From contig JBOGVU010000057.1 of NCBI GenBank assembly GCA_050692915.1, forward strand, positions 1 to 16,859: a stretch of 16,859 nt of DNA. Reading direction: 5' to 3'. The stretch is from CALAEC01 sp050692915 (GTDB taxonomy: Bacteria; Actinomycetota; UBA4738; CALAEC01). The translations under genes and the position numbers were made by a program. Of the stretch, positions 1 to 6,992 are shown in pieces (within the stretch, counting starts at the first letter, position 1; every line of letters starts with the position of its first letter). The notes below the pieces were generated by a model, which was not told where the DNA came from, did no database searches, and saw only the letters and a list, made by a program, of their open reading frames with translations.

Positions 1-1
1 C

Positions 2-874
2 AACTCCTCCGAAGATCGGGTGCTCGAGGCGGTCCGGGCCGGCCTCGATGCCGGTATCGGCTGGATAGACACCGCCGAGGTGTACGGAGACGGCACCTCG
101 GAGACGCTCGTGGGGAAGGCCGCGGCTGGGCGGGCCGACGAGGTGCTCATCGCCACGAAGGTGGCCCCCCGGCGCGACGGCACCGGCTTCCGGGCCGACC
201 AGGTCCGCCGGGCCTGCGCGGCCAGCCTGGAGCGGCTGGGGCGCGAACGGATCGACCTGTACCAGCTGCACTGGCGGGACGACGAGGTCCCGGTCGAGGA
301 GACCTGGGGCGCCATGGCCGAGCTCGTCGACGAGGGGCTGGTCCGGCACATCGGCGTGTCGAACTTCGATCGCCAGCTGATCGAGCGCTGCGAACGGATC
401 CGCCACGTCGACTCCCTGCAGCCTCACTTCTCCATGCTCTACCTGAAGCACCGCGACCTGATCCGGTGGTGTGGAGTCCAGGGGATCGGCGTGGTGTGCT
501 ACGGGCCGCTGGCGTACGGGCTCCTCACCGGGGCGATCGGCCCCGACACCACCTTCGACCACGGCGACTGGCGGAGGGGCCGCGGCGGCGTCTCGTACTA
601 CCGGGAGATGTTCGCTCCCGGGAAGCTCAGGCGAAGCCTGGCAGTGGTCGACGCTCTCAGGCCGGTCGCCGATCGCCTGGGGATCACCGTGGCCCAGCTC
701 GCCCTGGCCTGGGTCGTCCACCAGCCCGGCGTGACCGCGGCGATCGCGGGGAGCCGGAACCCGGACCACGTCCGGCAGAACGCCGGCGCCGGCGACGTCG
801 AGCTGGAGGAGGACACGCTTCGGGAGATCGAGGCCATCCTCCCGCTCGGCCCGAGCGCCGCCGTGGGTTCCTAG
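2..874 (+). CDS. Aldo/keto reductase, 5'-truncated by the window edge
   Basis: NAD(P)H-dependent oxidoreductase of the AKR superfamily (TIM barrel, cytoplasmic). The reading frame is open from base 2, so the true start lies upstream; roughly 35-40 N-terminal residues are probably missing, judged from usual AKR length. The GTG at 20 is internal. The catalytic tetrad is visible: Asp and Tyr in WIDTAEVYG, Lys in LIATK and His in YQLHW. Further AKR hallmarks are GVSNF after the LVRHIG strand, CYGPLAYGLLTG, and the C-terminal cofactor-binding stretch around AAIAGSRNPDHVRQN. The substrate cannot be read from the sequence; the family reduces aldehydes, ketones and sugars. The stop codon overlaps the stop of the convergent ACT-domain gene by 4 bp. 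Confidence 0.93.
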   Translation, partial: NSSEDRVLEAVRAGLDAGIGWIDTAEVYGDGTSETLVGKAAAGRADEVLIATKVAPRRDGTGFRADQVRRACAASLERLGRERIDLYQLHWRDDEVPVEETWGAMAELVDEGLVRHIGVSNFDRQLIERCERIRHVDSLQPHFSMLYLKHRDLIRWCGVQGIGVVCYGPLAYGLLTGAIGPDTTFDHGDWRRGRGGVSYYREMFAPGKLRRSLAVVDALRPVADRLGITVAQLALAWVVHQPGVTAAIAGSRNPDHVRQNAGAGDVELEEDTLREIEAILPLGPSAAVGS

Positions 875-1239
875 AGGGCGCTGCGCGCCTTGGCCGGGTC
901 GTCCGCGACGAACACGAGCGCGTCGCCAGTGGCCACGTAGTAGACCTCAATGTTCACCCCGGCATCGGCGAGCTTCCGCGCGGTGCGACCGAGCTCGCCG
1001 GGGTTGTTCGGGGCGTCGACCACCAGGGCCTCTTGCTCGGCGGCGACCTGGATCCCGGAGGCCTCCAGGGCGCTCCGGGCGGCGGCCGCGTCCTCGACCA
1101 GGATGTGGACCTGACCGCTCCCGGCGCCCGTGGTGGCGCACCCCCCGTCGATGTTGACTCCCGCGCCGCCCAGGGCCTCGCCGAGGCGGGCCAGCTCCCC
1201 GGGGCGGTCCTCCAGCGAGATCGTCAGGTCCGTGGCCAT
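871..1239 (-). CDS. Small double ACT-domain protein
   Basis: A 122-aa protein made of two tandem ACT-like halves, about residues 4-65 and 71-122. Each half carries the typical turn between first strand and helix (EDRPGELARLGEAL and NNPGELGRTARKLADAGVNI). ACT domains bind small ligands, mostly amino acids, and regulate enzymes or transcription; stand-alone ACT proteins usually have no known target. I chose the ATG at 1239 because AGGGAGG lies just upstream; an in-frame start at 1296 would run through the promoter. The gene is transcribed from its own promoter (1267-1296), divergent from the aldehyde dehydrogenase operon, and its TAG overlaps the stop of the aldo/keto reductase. The ligand is unknown. 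Confidence 0.88.
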   Translation of the reverse strand: MATDLTISLEDRPGELARLGEALGGAGVNIDGGCATTGAGSGQVHILVEDAAAARSALEASGIQVAAEQEALVVDAPNNPGELGRTARKLADAGVNIEVYYVATGDALVFVADDPAKARSAL

Positions 1240-1266
1240 GGCTCCCTCCCTGTTGTCGGAGCGCCC

Positions 1267-1296
1267 TGGATACCGCGAAACGGCCCCATCGGTCAA
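1267..1296 (-). promoter_or_regulatory. Promoter of the ACT-domain gene
   Basis: On the minus strand TTGACC (plus 1291-1296) is followed after 18 nt by TATCCA (plus 1267-1272). Transcription would begin near 1260, leaving a leader of about 20 nt that holds the AGGGAGG ribosome site. The -35 is close to consensus; the -10 ends in A instead of T. Confidence 0.5.
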
Positions 1297-1328
1297 GGGC
1301 TCGCTCCGGTCGGTCGGGCCCGGCGAAG

Positions 1329-1334
1329 TAGGAT
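1329..1334 (+). promoter_or_regulatory. -10 box of the aldehyde dehydrogenase operon
   Basis: TAGGAT fits the actinobacterial TAnnnT -10 pattern and would start transcription near 1341, just before the GAGGAGGAGG ribosome site at 1351-1360. No good -35 is seen 17-18 nt upstream, so the call rests on the -10 and its position. Confidence 0.45.
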
Positions 1335-1366
1335 GGGGCCTCGAAGAGCCGAGGAGGAGGCGGGTG

Positions 1367-2851
1367 ATGGCCGAGGAGTTCCGGAACTACATCGGGGGGA
1401 AGTGGGTCCCGGCGGCCTCCGGGGAGACGTTCGAGTCACGGAACCCGGCGGACCGTGACGAGGTGCTTGGTACCTTCCCCCACAGCGGCCCGGAGGACGT
1501 GGACGCCGCCGTCCAGGCCGCTGAGGAAGCGTACCGCGACTGGATGATGACCCCGGTTCCCGACCGGGCCGACTACCTGATGCGGGCGGGCCTGGTCCTG
1601 GAGCGGCGGAAGGAGGAGCTCGCCGAGCTGATGACCCGGGAGATGGGCAAGACGCTCAAGGAGTCCCGGGGCGACGTCCAGGAGGGGATCGACTTCATGT
1701 TCTACATGGCCGGGGAGGGGAGGCGGTTCTTCGGCCACACGATGCCCTCCGAGCTCAAGAACAAGTTCTCCATGACGGTCCGGCATCCGATCGGGGTGGT
1801 CGGCCTGATCGCGCCGTGGAACTTCCCCATCGCCATCCCCGTGTGGAAGATCGCCCCGGCGATCGTGGCCGGGTGCACCAGCGTGTTCAAGCCCGCCCAG
1901 GACACCCCGCTCCTGGCCACCCTCCTGGCGCAGACCTTCGAGGAGGTCGGGCTCCCGGCGGGGGTCCTGAACCTCGTCCACGGCTTCGGCCGGGAGGCTG
2001 GGGTGGCCCTGGTCGATCACGACAGTGTCCGCGGGGTGTCGTTCACGGGCTCGCTCGAGGTCGGTCGGCAGATCGCAGAGAAGTGCGGCCGGACGATGAA
2101 GCGATGCTCCATGGAGTTGGGGTCCAAGAACGTGCTGATCGTCATGCCGGACGCCGACCTGGACCTGGCGGTGGAGGCCTCGGCGTGGGGGGCCTTCGCC
2201 ACCAGCGGACAGCGATGCACCGCCACCTCCCGGCTGGTGGTCCACGACGCCGCCCGGGGCGAGTTCACCGAGAAGCTCCTGGCTCGCGTCTCCGGGATGA
2301 AGGTGGGCAGCGGGCTCGACCCCGAGGTCGAGCTGGCTCCGGTGATCAATGAGCAGCAGAAGCAGCGGATCCTCGAGTACATCGAGATCGGCAAGCAGGA
2401 GGGGGCGAAGCTGCTCACCGGCGGCGAGGAGCTCACCGGCGACGGCTACGACAAGGGGAACTTCATCGCGCCGACGGTGTTCGACGACATGACGATCGAC
2501 ATGCGGATCGCGCAGGAGGAGATCTTCGGGCCGGTGACGGGGATCATCCGGACCGACGATGTCGACGAGGCGATCCGGTTCGCCAACTCCACGCAGTACG
2601 GGCTGTCGGCCTCGATCTACACCCACGACATCACGAACGTGTTCCGGGCGATCCGCGAGCTGGAGTTCGGGATCGTGTACGTGAACGCCCCGACGATCGG
2701 CGCGGAGATCCAGCTCCCCTTCGGCGGGATGAAGAGCACCGGGAATGGCCACCGCGAGGCCGGCCCTCAGGCCCTCGACGAGTTCACCGAGTGGAAGGCG
2801 GTGTCGGTGGACTTCTCGGGGAGGATCCAGAAGGCGCAGGGGATCGACTGA
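1367..2851 (+). CDS. Aldehyde dehydrogenase (NAD(P)+-dependent)
   Basis: A 494-aa soluble ALDH that oxidises an aldehyde to the carboxylate; full length for the family. Motifs in order: PWNFP (150-154) with the oxyanion Asn, FTGS of the cofactor fold (226-229), general-base Glu250 in MELGSKN, nucleophile Cys284 in SGQRC, EEIFGP (384-389), and the C-terminal PFGGMKSTGNGHREAG. The last motif and NAPTIGAE resemble the group around the Kuenenia AldH and ketoglutarate/aminoadipate semialdehyde dehydrogenases, but the substrate is not fixed by sequence. ATG 1367 is chosen because GAGGAGGAGG ends 6 nt before it; GTG 1364 is a weaker alternative. It is the first gene of an operon with Rid, AcuC and pyruvate kinase (4-nt gap to the next start). 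Confidence 0.95.
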   Translation: MAEEFRNYIGGKWVPAASGETFESRNPADRDEVLGTFPHSGPEDVDAAVQAAEEAYRDWMMTPVPDRADYLMRAGLVLERRKEELAELMTREMGKTLKESRGDVQEGIDFMFYMAGEGRRFFGHTMPSELKNKFSMTVRHPIGVVGLIAPWNFPIAIPVWKIAPAIVAGCTSVFKPAQDTPLLATLLAQTFEEVGLPAGVLNLVHGFGREAGVALVDHDSVRGVSFTGSLEVGRQIAEKCGRTMKRCSMELGSKNVLIVMPDADLDLAVEASAWGAFATSGQRCTATSRLVVHDAARGEFTEKLLARVSGMKVGSGLDPEVELAPVINEQQKQRILEYIEIGKQEGAKLLTGGEELTGDGYDKGNFIAPTVFDDMTIDMRIAQEEIFGPVTGIIRTDDVDEAIRFANSTQYGLSASIYTHDITNVFRAIRELEFGIVYVNAPTIGAEIQLPFGGMKSTGNGHREAGPQALDEFTEWKAVSVDFSGRIQKAQGID

Positions 2852-2855
2852 GGGA

Positions 2856-3242
2856 GTGGCCCGCCGGCGGATCGCATCCGGGTCGCCGTTCGAGCCAACG
2901 TTCGGGTACGCCCGCGCCGTCGTGGACGGCGACAGGGTGTTCGTCTCCGGGACCGCCCCCATCATGCCGGACGGCGAGGCGCCGCCTCCGGACGCGTACG
3001 GCCAGGCCAAGCGATGCCTGGAGATCATCCTCGCGGCCCTGGGGGAGGCCGAGGCCGGGGCCGGCGACGTGGTCCGCACCCGAGTGTTCCTGATCGACCG
3101 GGCCGACTTCGACCAGGTCGCCCGGGCTCACGCGGAGGTCTTCGCGGACGTTCGGCCGGCCAGCACGGCCGTGATCGTGGCCGGGCTCCTCGATCCTCGC
3201 TGGCTGGTGGAGATCGAGGCTGACGCGGTGCTCGGCGGATGA
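2856..3242 (+). CDS. Rid/YjgF/UK114-family protein lacking the RidA arginine
   Basis: A 128-aa protein, the normal length for the Rid family of trimeric small proteins. True RidA hydrolyses reactive enamine/imine intermediates and needs an Arg (Arg105 in E. coli, within PARS). Here the matching stretch is RPASTAVIVAGL (100-111), placing Ser103 where that Arg should be, so classical deaminase activity is doubtful. The remaining signatures are present: VFVSGTAP (28-35), VVRTRVFLID (72-81), WLVEIEADAV near the end. The pattern resembles a Rid subgroup of unknown function. GTG 2856 gives family length and starts 4 nt after the ALDH stop; no ideal ribosome site is seen, so coupling to ALDH translation is likely. 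The stop overlaps the acuC start as ATGA. Confidence 0.88.
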   Translation: MARRRIASGSPFEPTFGYARAVVDGDRVFVSGTAPIMPDGEAPPPDAYGQAKRCLEIILAALGEAEAGAGDVVRTRVFLIDRADFDQVARAHAEVFADVRPASTAVIVAGLLDPRWLVEIEADAVLGG

Positions 3243-4369
3243 GCGGCGGGGTCCGCCTGGTGTACTCGCCGGACCTGGTGCGCTACGACCACGGGCCCCA
3301 GCACCCGCTGAAGCCGGCCCGCGTGCTGCTGACCCGGGAGCTGATCGCCGCCTACGGCCTCCTGGACGGCCAAGCGGTGGAGGAGATCCCGGCCCGGCTC
3401 GCCTCGGACCAGGAGCTGGAGCTCGTCCACACCCCACGGTACATCGAGGCCGTGAAGGCGGCCGGCAACGGCGAGCGGGGCGACTGGTGGCGGTTCGGGT
3501 TCGGGCCCGGGGACAACCCGATCTTCCCGGGGATGCACGAGGCCTCGGCCCGGGTGGCCGGCGCATCCCTGGTGGCGGCACAGGCCGTGATCACGGGTGA
3601 GGCGGAGCACGCGTTCACCCCCGCCGGCGGCCTGCACCACGCCATGCCGGAACGGGCCTCCGGCTTCTGCGTCTACGACGACCCCGCCCTGGCCATCGCC
3701 TGGATGCTCGGCCACGGGGCCGATCGCGTCGCCTACGTCGATGTCGACGTGCACCATGGCGACGGGCCGCAGGCCATCTTCTGGGAGGACCCCAGGGTGC
3801 TCACGATCTCGATCCACGAGTCCGGGCGCTACCTGTTCCCGGGCACCGGGTTCACCGATGAGCGGGGCGGCGGGCCGGCCGAGGGGACGAAGGTGAACGT
3901 GCCGCTCCCCCCGGGCACCGGGGACCAGGGCTGGCTCCGAGCGCTCCGCGAGGTGGTACCCGGGCGGGTTCGAGGCTGGCGCCCGGACGTCCTGGTCACC
4001 CAGCTCGGCTGCGACACCCACCACACCGACCCGCTGGCGCACCTTGCCCTGTCCACGCGGGCATACCGGGAGGCGGCCGCGATCCTCCACGAGCTGGCCC
4101 ACGAGGCCGCCGGTGGACGGTGGCTGGCCACCGGGGGCGGCGGGTACCAGTGGGCACGGGTCGTCCCGCGCGCCTGGACCTTGTATTTCGCGGAGATGGC
4201 CGAGCGGCCCGTGGAGGACGACCTCCCCCACGACTGGGTCGAGCTGGCGGCCAGGGAATCGGGGGTCACGGTGCCGGACACGCTATCCGAGGATCCGCCG
4301 GCCGCCTTCGAGGACGATGCGGCCATCGACAGGGTGGTCGACGAGGTCCGGAGGATCACCGCGCCGTGA
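3239..4369 (+). CDS. acuC: AcuC-type deacetylase (class I histone deacetylase fold)
   Basis: A 376-aa zinc-dependent deacetylase. The best-known bacterial role of AcuC is removing acetyl groups from lysine on acetyl-CoA synthetase and so reactivating it. Active-site features: charge-relay His133-His134 (GGLHHAM), zinc ligands Asp170 and His172 in DVDVHHGDG, Asp259 in QLGCDTHH, and the transition-state Tyr303 in GGGGYQW. YDHGPQHPLKP at the N terminus is typical of AcuC. The ATG overlaps the Rid stop (ATGA) and its own stop overlaps the pyruvate kinase start (GTGA), which predicts translational coupling. The placement suggests a link between acetyl-CoA or acetate metabolism and lower glycolysis. 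Polyamine or other small-molecule deacetylases share this fold, so the substrate is an inference. Confidence 0.9.
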   Translation: MSGGVRLVYSPDLVRYDHGPQHPLKPARVLLTRELIAAYGLLDGQAVEEIPARLASDQELELVHTPRYIEAVKAAGNGERGDWWRFGFGPGDNPIFPGMHEASARVAGASLVAAQAVITGEAEHAFTPAGGLHHAMPERASGFCVYDDPALAIAWMLGHGADRVAYVDVDVHHGDGPQAIFWEDPRVLTISIHESGRYLFPGTGFTDERGGGPAEGTKVNVPLPPGTGDQGWLRALREVVPGRVRGWRPDVLVTQLGCDTHHTDPLAHLALSTRAYREAAAILHELAHEAAGGRWLATGGGGYQWARVVPRAWTLYFAEMAERPVEDDLPHDWVELAARESGVTVPDTLSEDPPAAFEDDAAIDRVVDEVRRITAP

Positions 4370-5772
4370 GGGCCACCAAGCTCGTCTGCACGCTCGGCCC
4401 CGCCAGCGAGGCCCGGGTGGGAGAGCTGATCGAGGCCGGCATGGACGTGGCCCGGATCAACTGTTCGCACGGCGGTCGTGACGACCACGACCGGCTCCTC
4501 CAGGCCGTCCGGTCGGCCTCCGACCAGGCCGGCCGGAGGGCGGGCGTCATGGCGGATCTGTCCGGGCCGAAGGTCCGGCTCGGCGAGCTCGAGGGGGGCG
4601 AGATCACCCTGGAGGCCGGCGGGCGATTCGCCCTCCGTACGGAGGGCCTGGGCGATATCAACGGCGCGGCCACCACGCACCCCGGGCTGGCCGGTGAGCT
4701 CGAGCCCGGCGACAGGGTCCTCTTGGCCGACGGGGCCGCCGAGCTGCGCGTCGTGGAGAGGGCCGGCCGCGACGTGATCACCGAAGTGGTCCGGGGCGGC
4801 ACCGTGCGGTCCCGGGCCGGCGTGAACGTCCCGTCGGAGCGCCTGAGGATCCCTGCCATCACTCCTAAGGACGAGGACGACTTGGCGTGGGCGGTGGAGG
4901 CCGGCGTGGACATGGTCGCGCAGTCCTTCGTCCGGCAGGCCTTCGACGTGAGGGCCCTGGCCGGCTTGATCGGCGAGCCCCGGCCCGTGATCGTGGCGAA
5001 GATCGAGACGGAGGCGGCGGTCGCGGACGCCGCCGCGATCATGCAGGCGGCGGACGCGGTGATCGTGGCCCGCGGTGACCTCGGCGTGGAGATGGCGCTC
5101 GCTGAGATCCCCGTCCATCAGAAGCGGCTGGTGGCCCTGGCCAACCGGGCCGCCGTGCCGGTCGTGGTGGCCACCCAGATGCTCGAGTCGATGATCACGG
5201 CGCCCAGGCCGACCCGCGCGGAGGCCGGCGATGTGGCCGGCGCGGTGTTCGACGGAGCCGACGCCATCATGCTGTCGGCGGAGACCGCCATCGGCGCCTA
5301 CCCCGTCGAGGCGACCAGCACGGCGGCGTGGATCCTGGAGGTGGCGGAGACCGAGGGGGCCGAGTTCCTCCCGGCCGGGCGTGAGCCCGACGCCCTGGAC
5401 CTGGAGGAGCTCCCGCTGGCCCGGGCGGCCGCGGTGGTGGCCCGCCGCGGCGAGGCCGCCGCCGTGGCGTGCTTCACCCGTACCGGGCTGACCGCCCGGC
5501 TCCTCTCCGCGGCCCGTCCGGGGGTGCCGATCGTGGCCTTCTCGCCGGACCCTCGGGCGGTGGGGAGGATGATGCTGTTCCACGGGGTCCGCCCGCTGCC
5601 CATCGACGCCCCGGAGGACACCGACGGCATGATCGCCTCGATGGACGCCGGTCTCCGCTCGGCCGGCCTGGTCGAGCCTGGGGCGGGCGTGGTGATGGTG
5701 GCCTCGTCGCCGGCGGGGCAGACCCACGCGAACCTGCTGAAGGTCCACCGGGTCGGCTCCACCGGTCGTTGA
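4366..5772 (+). CDS. pyk: Pyruvate kinase
   Basis: A 468-aa enzyme that converts phosphoenolpyruvate and ADP to pyruvate and ATP, the last step of glycolysis; normal bacterial length. Visible elements: KLVCTLGPAS at the N terminus; R30, N32, S34 and H35 in ARINCSHG for nucleotide and K+ binding; Asp64 in ADLSGPKVR; catalytic Lys212 in AKIE with metal ligands Glu214 and Asp238 (ARGDLGVE); ATQMLESM; and the AMLSAETAIGAYP-like stretch near 301-313. The B domain lies between about 70 and 160, and the C-terminal allosteric domain follows residue 330. GTG 4366 overlaps the acuC stop and is the only start giving a standard N terminus. The last codons overlap the TTGACA of the next promoter. Confidence 0.95.
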   Translation: MRATKLVCTLGPASEARVGELIEAGMDVARINCSHGGRDDHDRLLQAVRSASDQAGRRAGVMADLSGPKVRLGELEGGEITLEAGGRFALRTEGLGDINGAATTHPGLAGELEPGDRVLLADGAAELRVVERAGRDVITEVVRGGTVRSRAGVNVPSERLRIPAITPKDEDDLAWAVEAGVDMVAQSFVRQAFDVRALAGLIGEPRPVIVAKIETEAAVADAAAIMQAADAVIVARGDLGVEMALAEIPVHQKRLVALANRAAVPVVVATQMLESMITAPRPTRAEAGDVAGAVFDGADAIMLSAETAIGAYPVEATSTAAWILEVAETEGAEFLPAGREPDALDLEELPLARAAAVVARRGEAAAVACFTRTGLTARLLSAARPGVPIVAFSPDPRAVGRMMLFHGVRPLPIDAPEDTDGMIASMDAGLRSAGLVEPGAGVVMVASSPAGQTHANLLKVHRVGSTGR

Positions 5773-5798
5773 CACGCTCGGGCACGGTCATCTACCGT
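5769..5798 (+). promoter_or_regulatory. Promoter for the small membrane protein, overlapping the pyk stop
   Basis: A perfect TTGACA (5769-5774), 18-nt spacer, and TACCGT (5793-5798), which fits TAnnnT. Transcription would begin near 5805, followed by AAGGAGG at 5816-5822 and ATG at 5828. The -35 box includes the pyruvate kinase TGA stop. It is the strongest -35 in the window. Confidence 0.6.
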
Positions 5799-5801
5799 GC
5801 C
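5781..5801. repeat. Inverted repeat within the promoter (8-bp arms, 5-nt centre)
   Basis: GGCACGGT (5781-5788) is exactly repeated in inverse as ACCGTGCC (5794-5801) around CATCT. It covers the spacer and the -10 box of the preceding promoter, as expected of a repressor operator. It could instead act as a terminator hairpin for the pyk operon, but no T-run follows. Confidence 0.5.
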
Positions 5802-5827
5802 AAGCGCCAGCTGGGAAGGAGGAACCG

Positions 5828-6184
5828 ATGCGTCCGGACGGAGGCGCCTCCGCGCGCCCGCCCCTCGTCACCGCCGCCGGGATCCTGCTGATCGTGTCCG
5901 GCGTCCTCACGGTGCTCTTCACGATCTTCCTCTTCGACGTGTCCGGCGCGGCGGTCTTCTACGTCCTCCTCACGCTCGCCGTCGCCGCGATCACCATCTG
6001 GGCCGGCGTGCAGGTGCTCCAGCTGCGGGAACAGGGGCGGATGCTCGGGATCATCCTGGCCGGCATCGGCGCGGTGTTCGCCCTGCTGGCCCTCTTCCGG
6101 GGCACGCCGATCTCCGTGGTCAACCTGGCACTCGACGGGTTCATCCTGTATGCCCTGGTGACTTCGGCCCCGGCCTTCCGCTAG
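5828..6184 (+). CDS. Small multi-pass membrane protein, unknown function
   Basis: A 118-aa hydrophobic protein that I do not recognise. The short N terminus (about 12 residues) is followed by four likely membrane helices near 13-35, 40-64, 72-90 and 96-112, separated by short polar turns such as QLREQGR (65-71). There is no signal peptide cleavage motif, no Cys/His cluster and no charged residue pattern suggesting a transporter core. AAGGAGG at 5816-5822 fixes the ATG. It has its own promoter (5769-5798), and the next gene appears to have a separate leaderless start, so it may be monocistronic. It resembles generic small actinobacterial membrane proteins. Confidence 0.8.
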   Translation: MRPDGGASARPPLVTAAGILLIVSGVLTVLFTIFLFDVSGAAVFYVLLTLAVAAITIWAGVQVLQLREQGRMLGIILAGIGAVFALLALFRGTPISVVNLALDGFILYALVTSAPAFR

Positions 6185-6198
6185 CCACCCCGGTCGGG

Positions 6199-6204
6199 TA
6201 CAGT
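6199..6204 (+). promoter_or_regulatory. -10 box predicting a leaderless methyltransferase mRNA
   Basis: TACAGT lies 6 nt before GTG 6211, the distance at which transcription normally starts, and no ribosome-binding sequence precedes the GTG. CTTCCG at 6175-6180 sits at an 18-nt spacing but is a poor -35. Confidence 0.5.
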
Positions 6205-6210
6205 TCATAC

Positions 6211-6945
6211 GTGACGACTTCCCCGGGCGACCAGCCGGCCGAGCCGTTCGAGTGGAAGGGCCGAGCCGGGCCCTTCACTCTTGAGTTGACGCCGCCCGTC
6301 TTCCGGCCCACCCACATCAGCCTGGCGCTGGCGGAGTCCCTCGAGGTCCGTCCCGGCGAGACCGTGGTGGACGTGGGCTGTGGGAGCGGCGTGCTCAGCT
6401 TCGTCGCCGCCAAGCTCGGCGCGGGGCGGATCTACGGGAGCGACATCTCCGAGGAGTCGGTTCGGGTGGCCACCGAGAACGCGCGGCTCCTCGGCCTGGC
6501 GGACCGGACCGAGTTCCGCGCAGGGAGCCTGTTCGAGCCCCTCCGCGACGTGACGGCCGACGTGATCATCGGCGACGTCTCGGGGATCCCCGACGACCTG
6601 GCCGAGGTCAGCGGGTGGTTCCCGGGCGGCCACGCGGGGGGACCGACCGGGGCCGAGGTACCGGTGGCCATGCTGGAGTCGATGGGCGACTGTCTCCGGC
6701 GCGGGGGCCGGATGTACCTGCCCACCGCGACGATCCAGGACGAGAACTCGGTGCTTGCCGCGGCTCGCCGGATCTTCGGCGCCGGGAACCTCGCCGAGGT
6801 CGTCGAGCGGGAGTTCCCGCTCCCGAACATCGTGGCCAGGTCGAAGGCCGTGGCCCGGCTCATGACCGAAGGGCTGATCGCACTCCGCCAGCGGGGGAGC
6901 CGGCTCCTGTGGCGCCTGGCGATCTGGCGCTGCATCCGCCCCTAG
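6211..6945 (+). CDS. SAM-dependent methyltransferase, substrate unknown
   Basis: A 244-aa class I methyltransferase. Motif I VDVGCGSG (53-60) binds SAM, followed by the acidic strand-2 end YGSDIS (75-80) and the adenine-loop region RAGSLFEP (103-110). Where N5-glutamine methyltransferases such as HemK have NPPY, this protein has GDVSGIPDD (121-129), so it is not a classic PrmC. The early part, PFTLELTPPVFRPTHISLALAE, resembles small-domain methyltransferases that act on proteins or small molecules. The GTG at 6211 is preferred because the reading frame upstream overlaps the membrane protein and because TACAGT ends 6 nt before it. The C terminus is basic and Trp/Arg-rich. It is not obviously co-transcribed with either neighbour. 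Confidence 0.85.
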   Translation: MTTSPGDQPAEPFEWKGRAGPFTLELTPPVFRPTHISLALAESLEVRPGETVVDVGCGSGVLSFVAAKLGAGRIYGSDISEESVRVATENARLLGLADRTEFRAGSLFEPLRDVTADVIIGDVSGIPDDLAEVSGWFPGGHAGGPTGAEVPVAMLESMGDCLRRGGRMYLPTATIQDENSVLAAARRIFGAGNLAEVVEREFPLPNIVARSKAVARLMTEGLIALRQRGSRLLWRLAIWRCIRP

Positions 6946-6992
6946 GGAGCGTTCCCACAGTTCGAAGCCAGCTCAGACGGGGAGGGCTCACC

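Noticed and set aside
466..1458. Long plus-strand open frame of 330 codons
   Set aside because: It overlaps the aldo/keto reductase, the ACT-domain gene and the aldehyde dehydrogenase start, has the Arg/Gly/Pro-rich composition of a G+C-rich shadow frame, and shows no domain.
1436..3079. 547-codon minus-strand frame opposite the aldehyde dehydrogenase
   Set aside because: It is antisense to a gene with all catalytic motifs and has low-complexity His/Arg/Asp composition.
3829..5775. 648-codon minus-strand frame opposite acuC and pyk
   Set aside because: Antisense artefact of G/C-ending codons; no recognisable motif, while both plus-strand genes are complete.
5797..6210. N-terminal extension of the methyltransferase through the membrane-protein gene
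   Set aside because: The extension overlaps a gene with a strong ribosome site and reads as Arg/Gly-rich shadow; the TACAGT box fixes the start at 6211.
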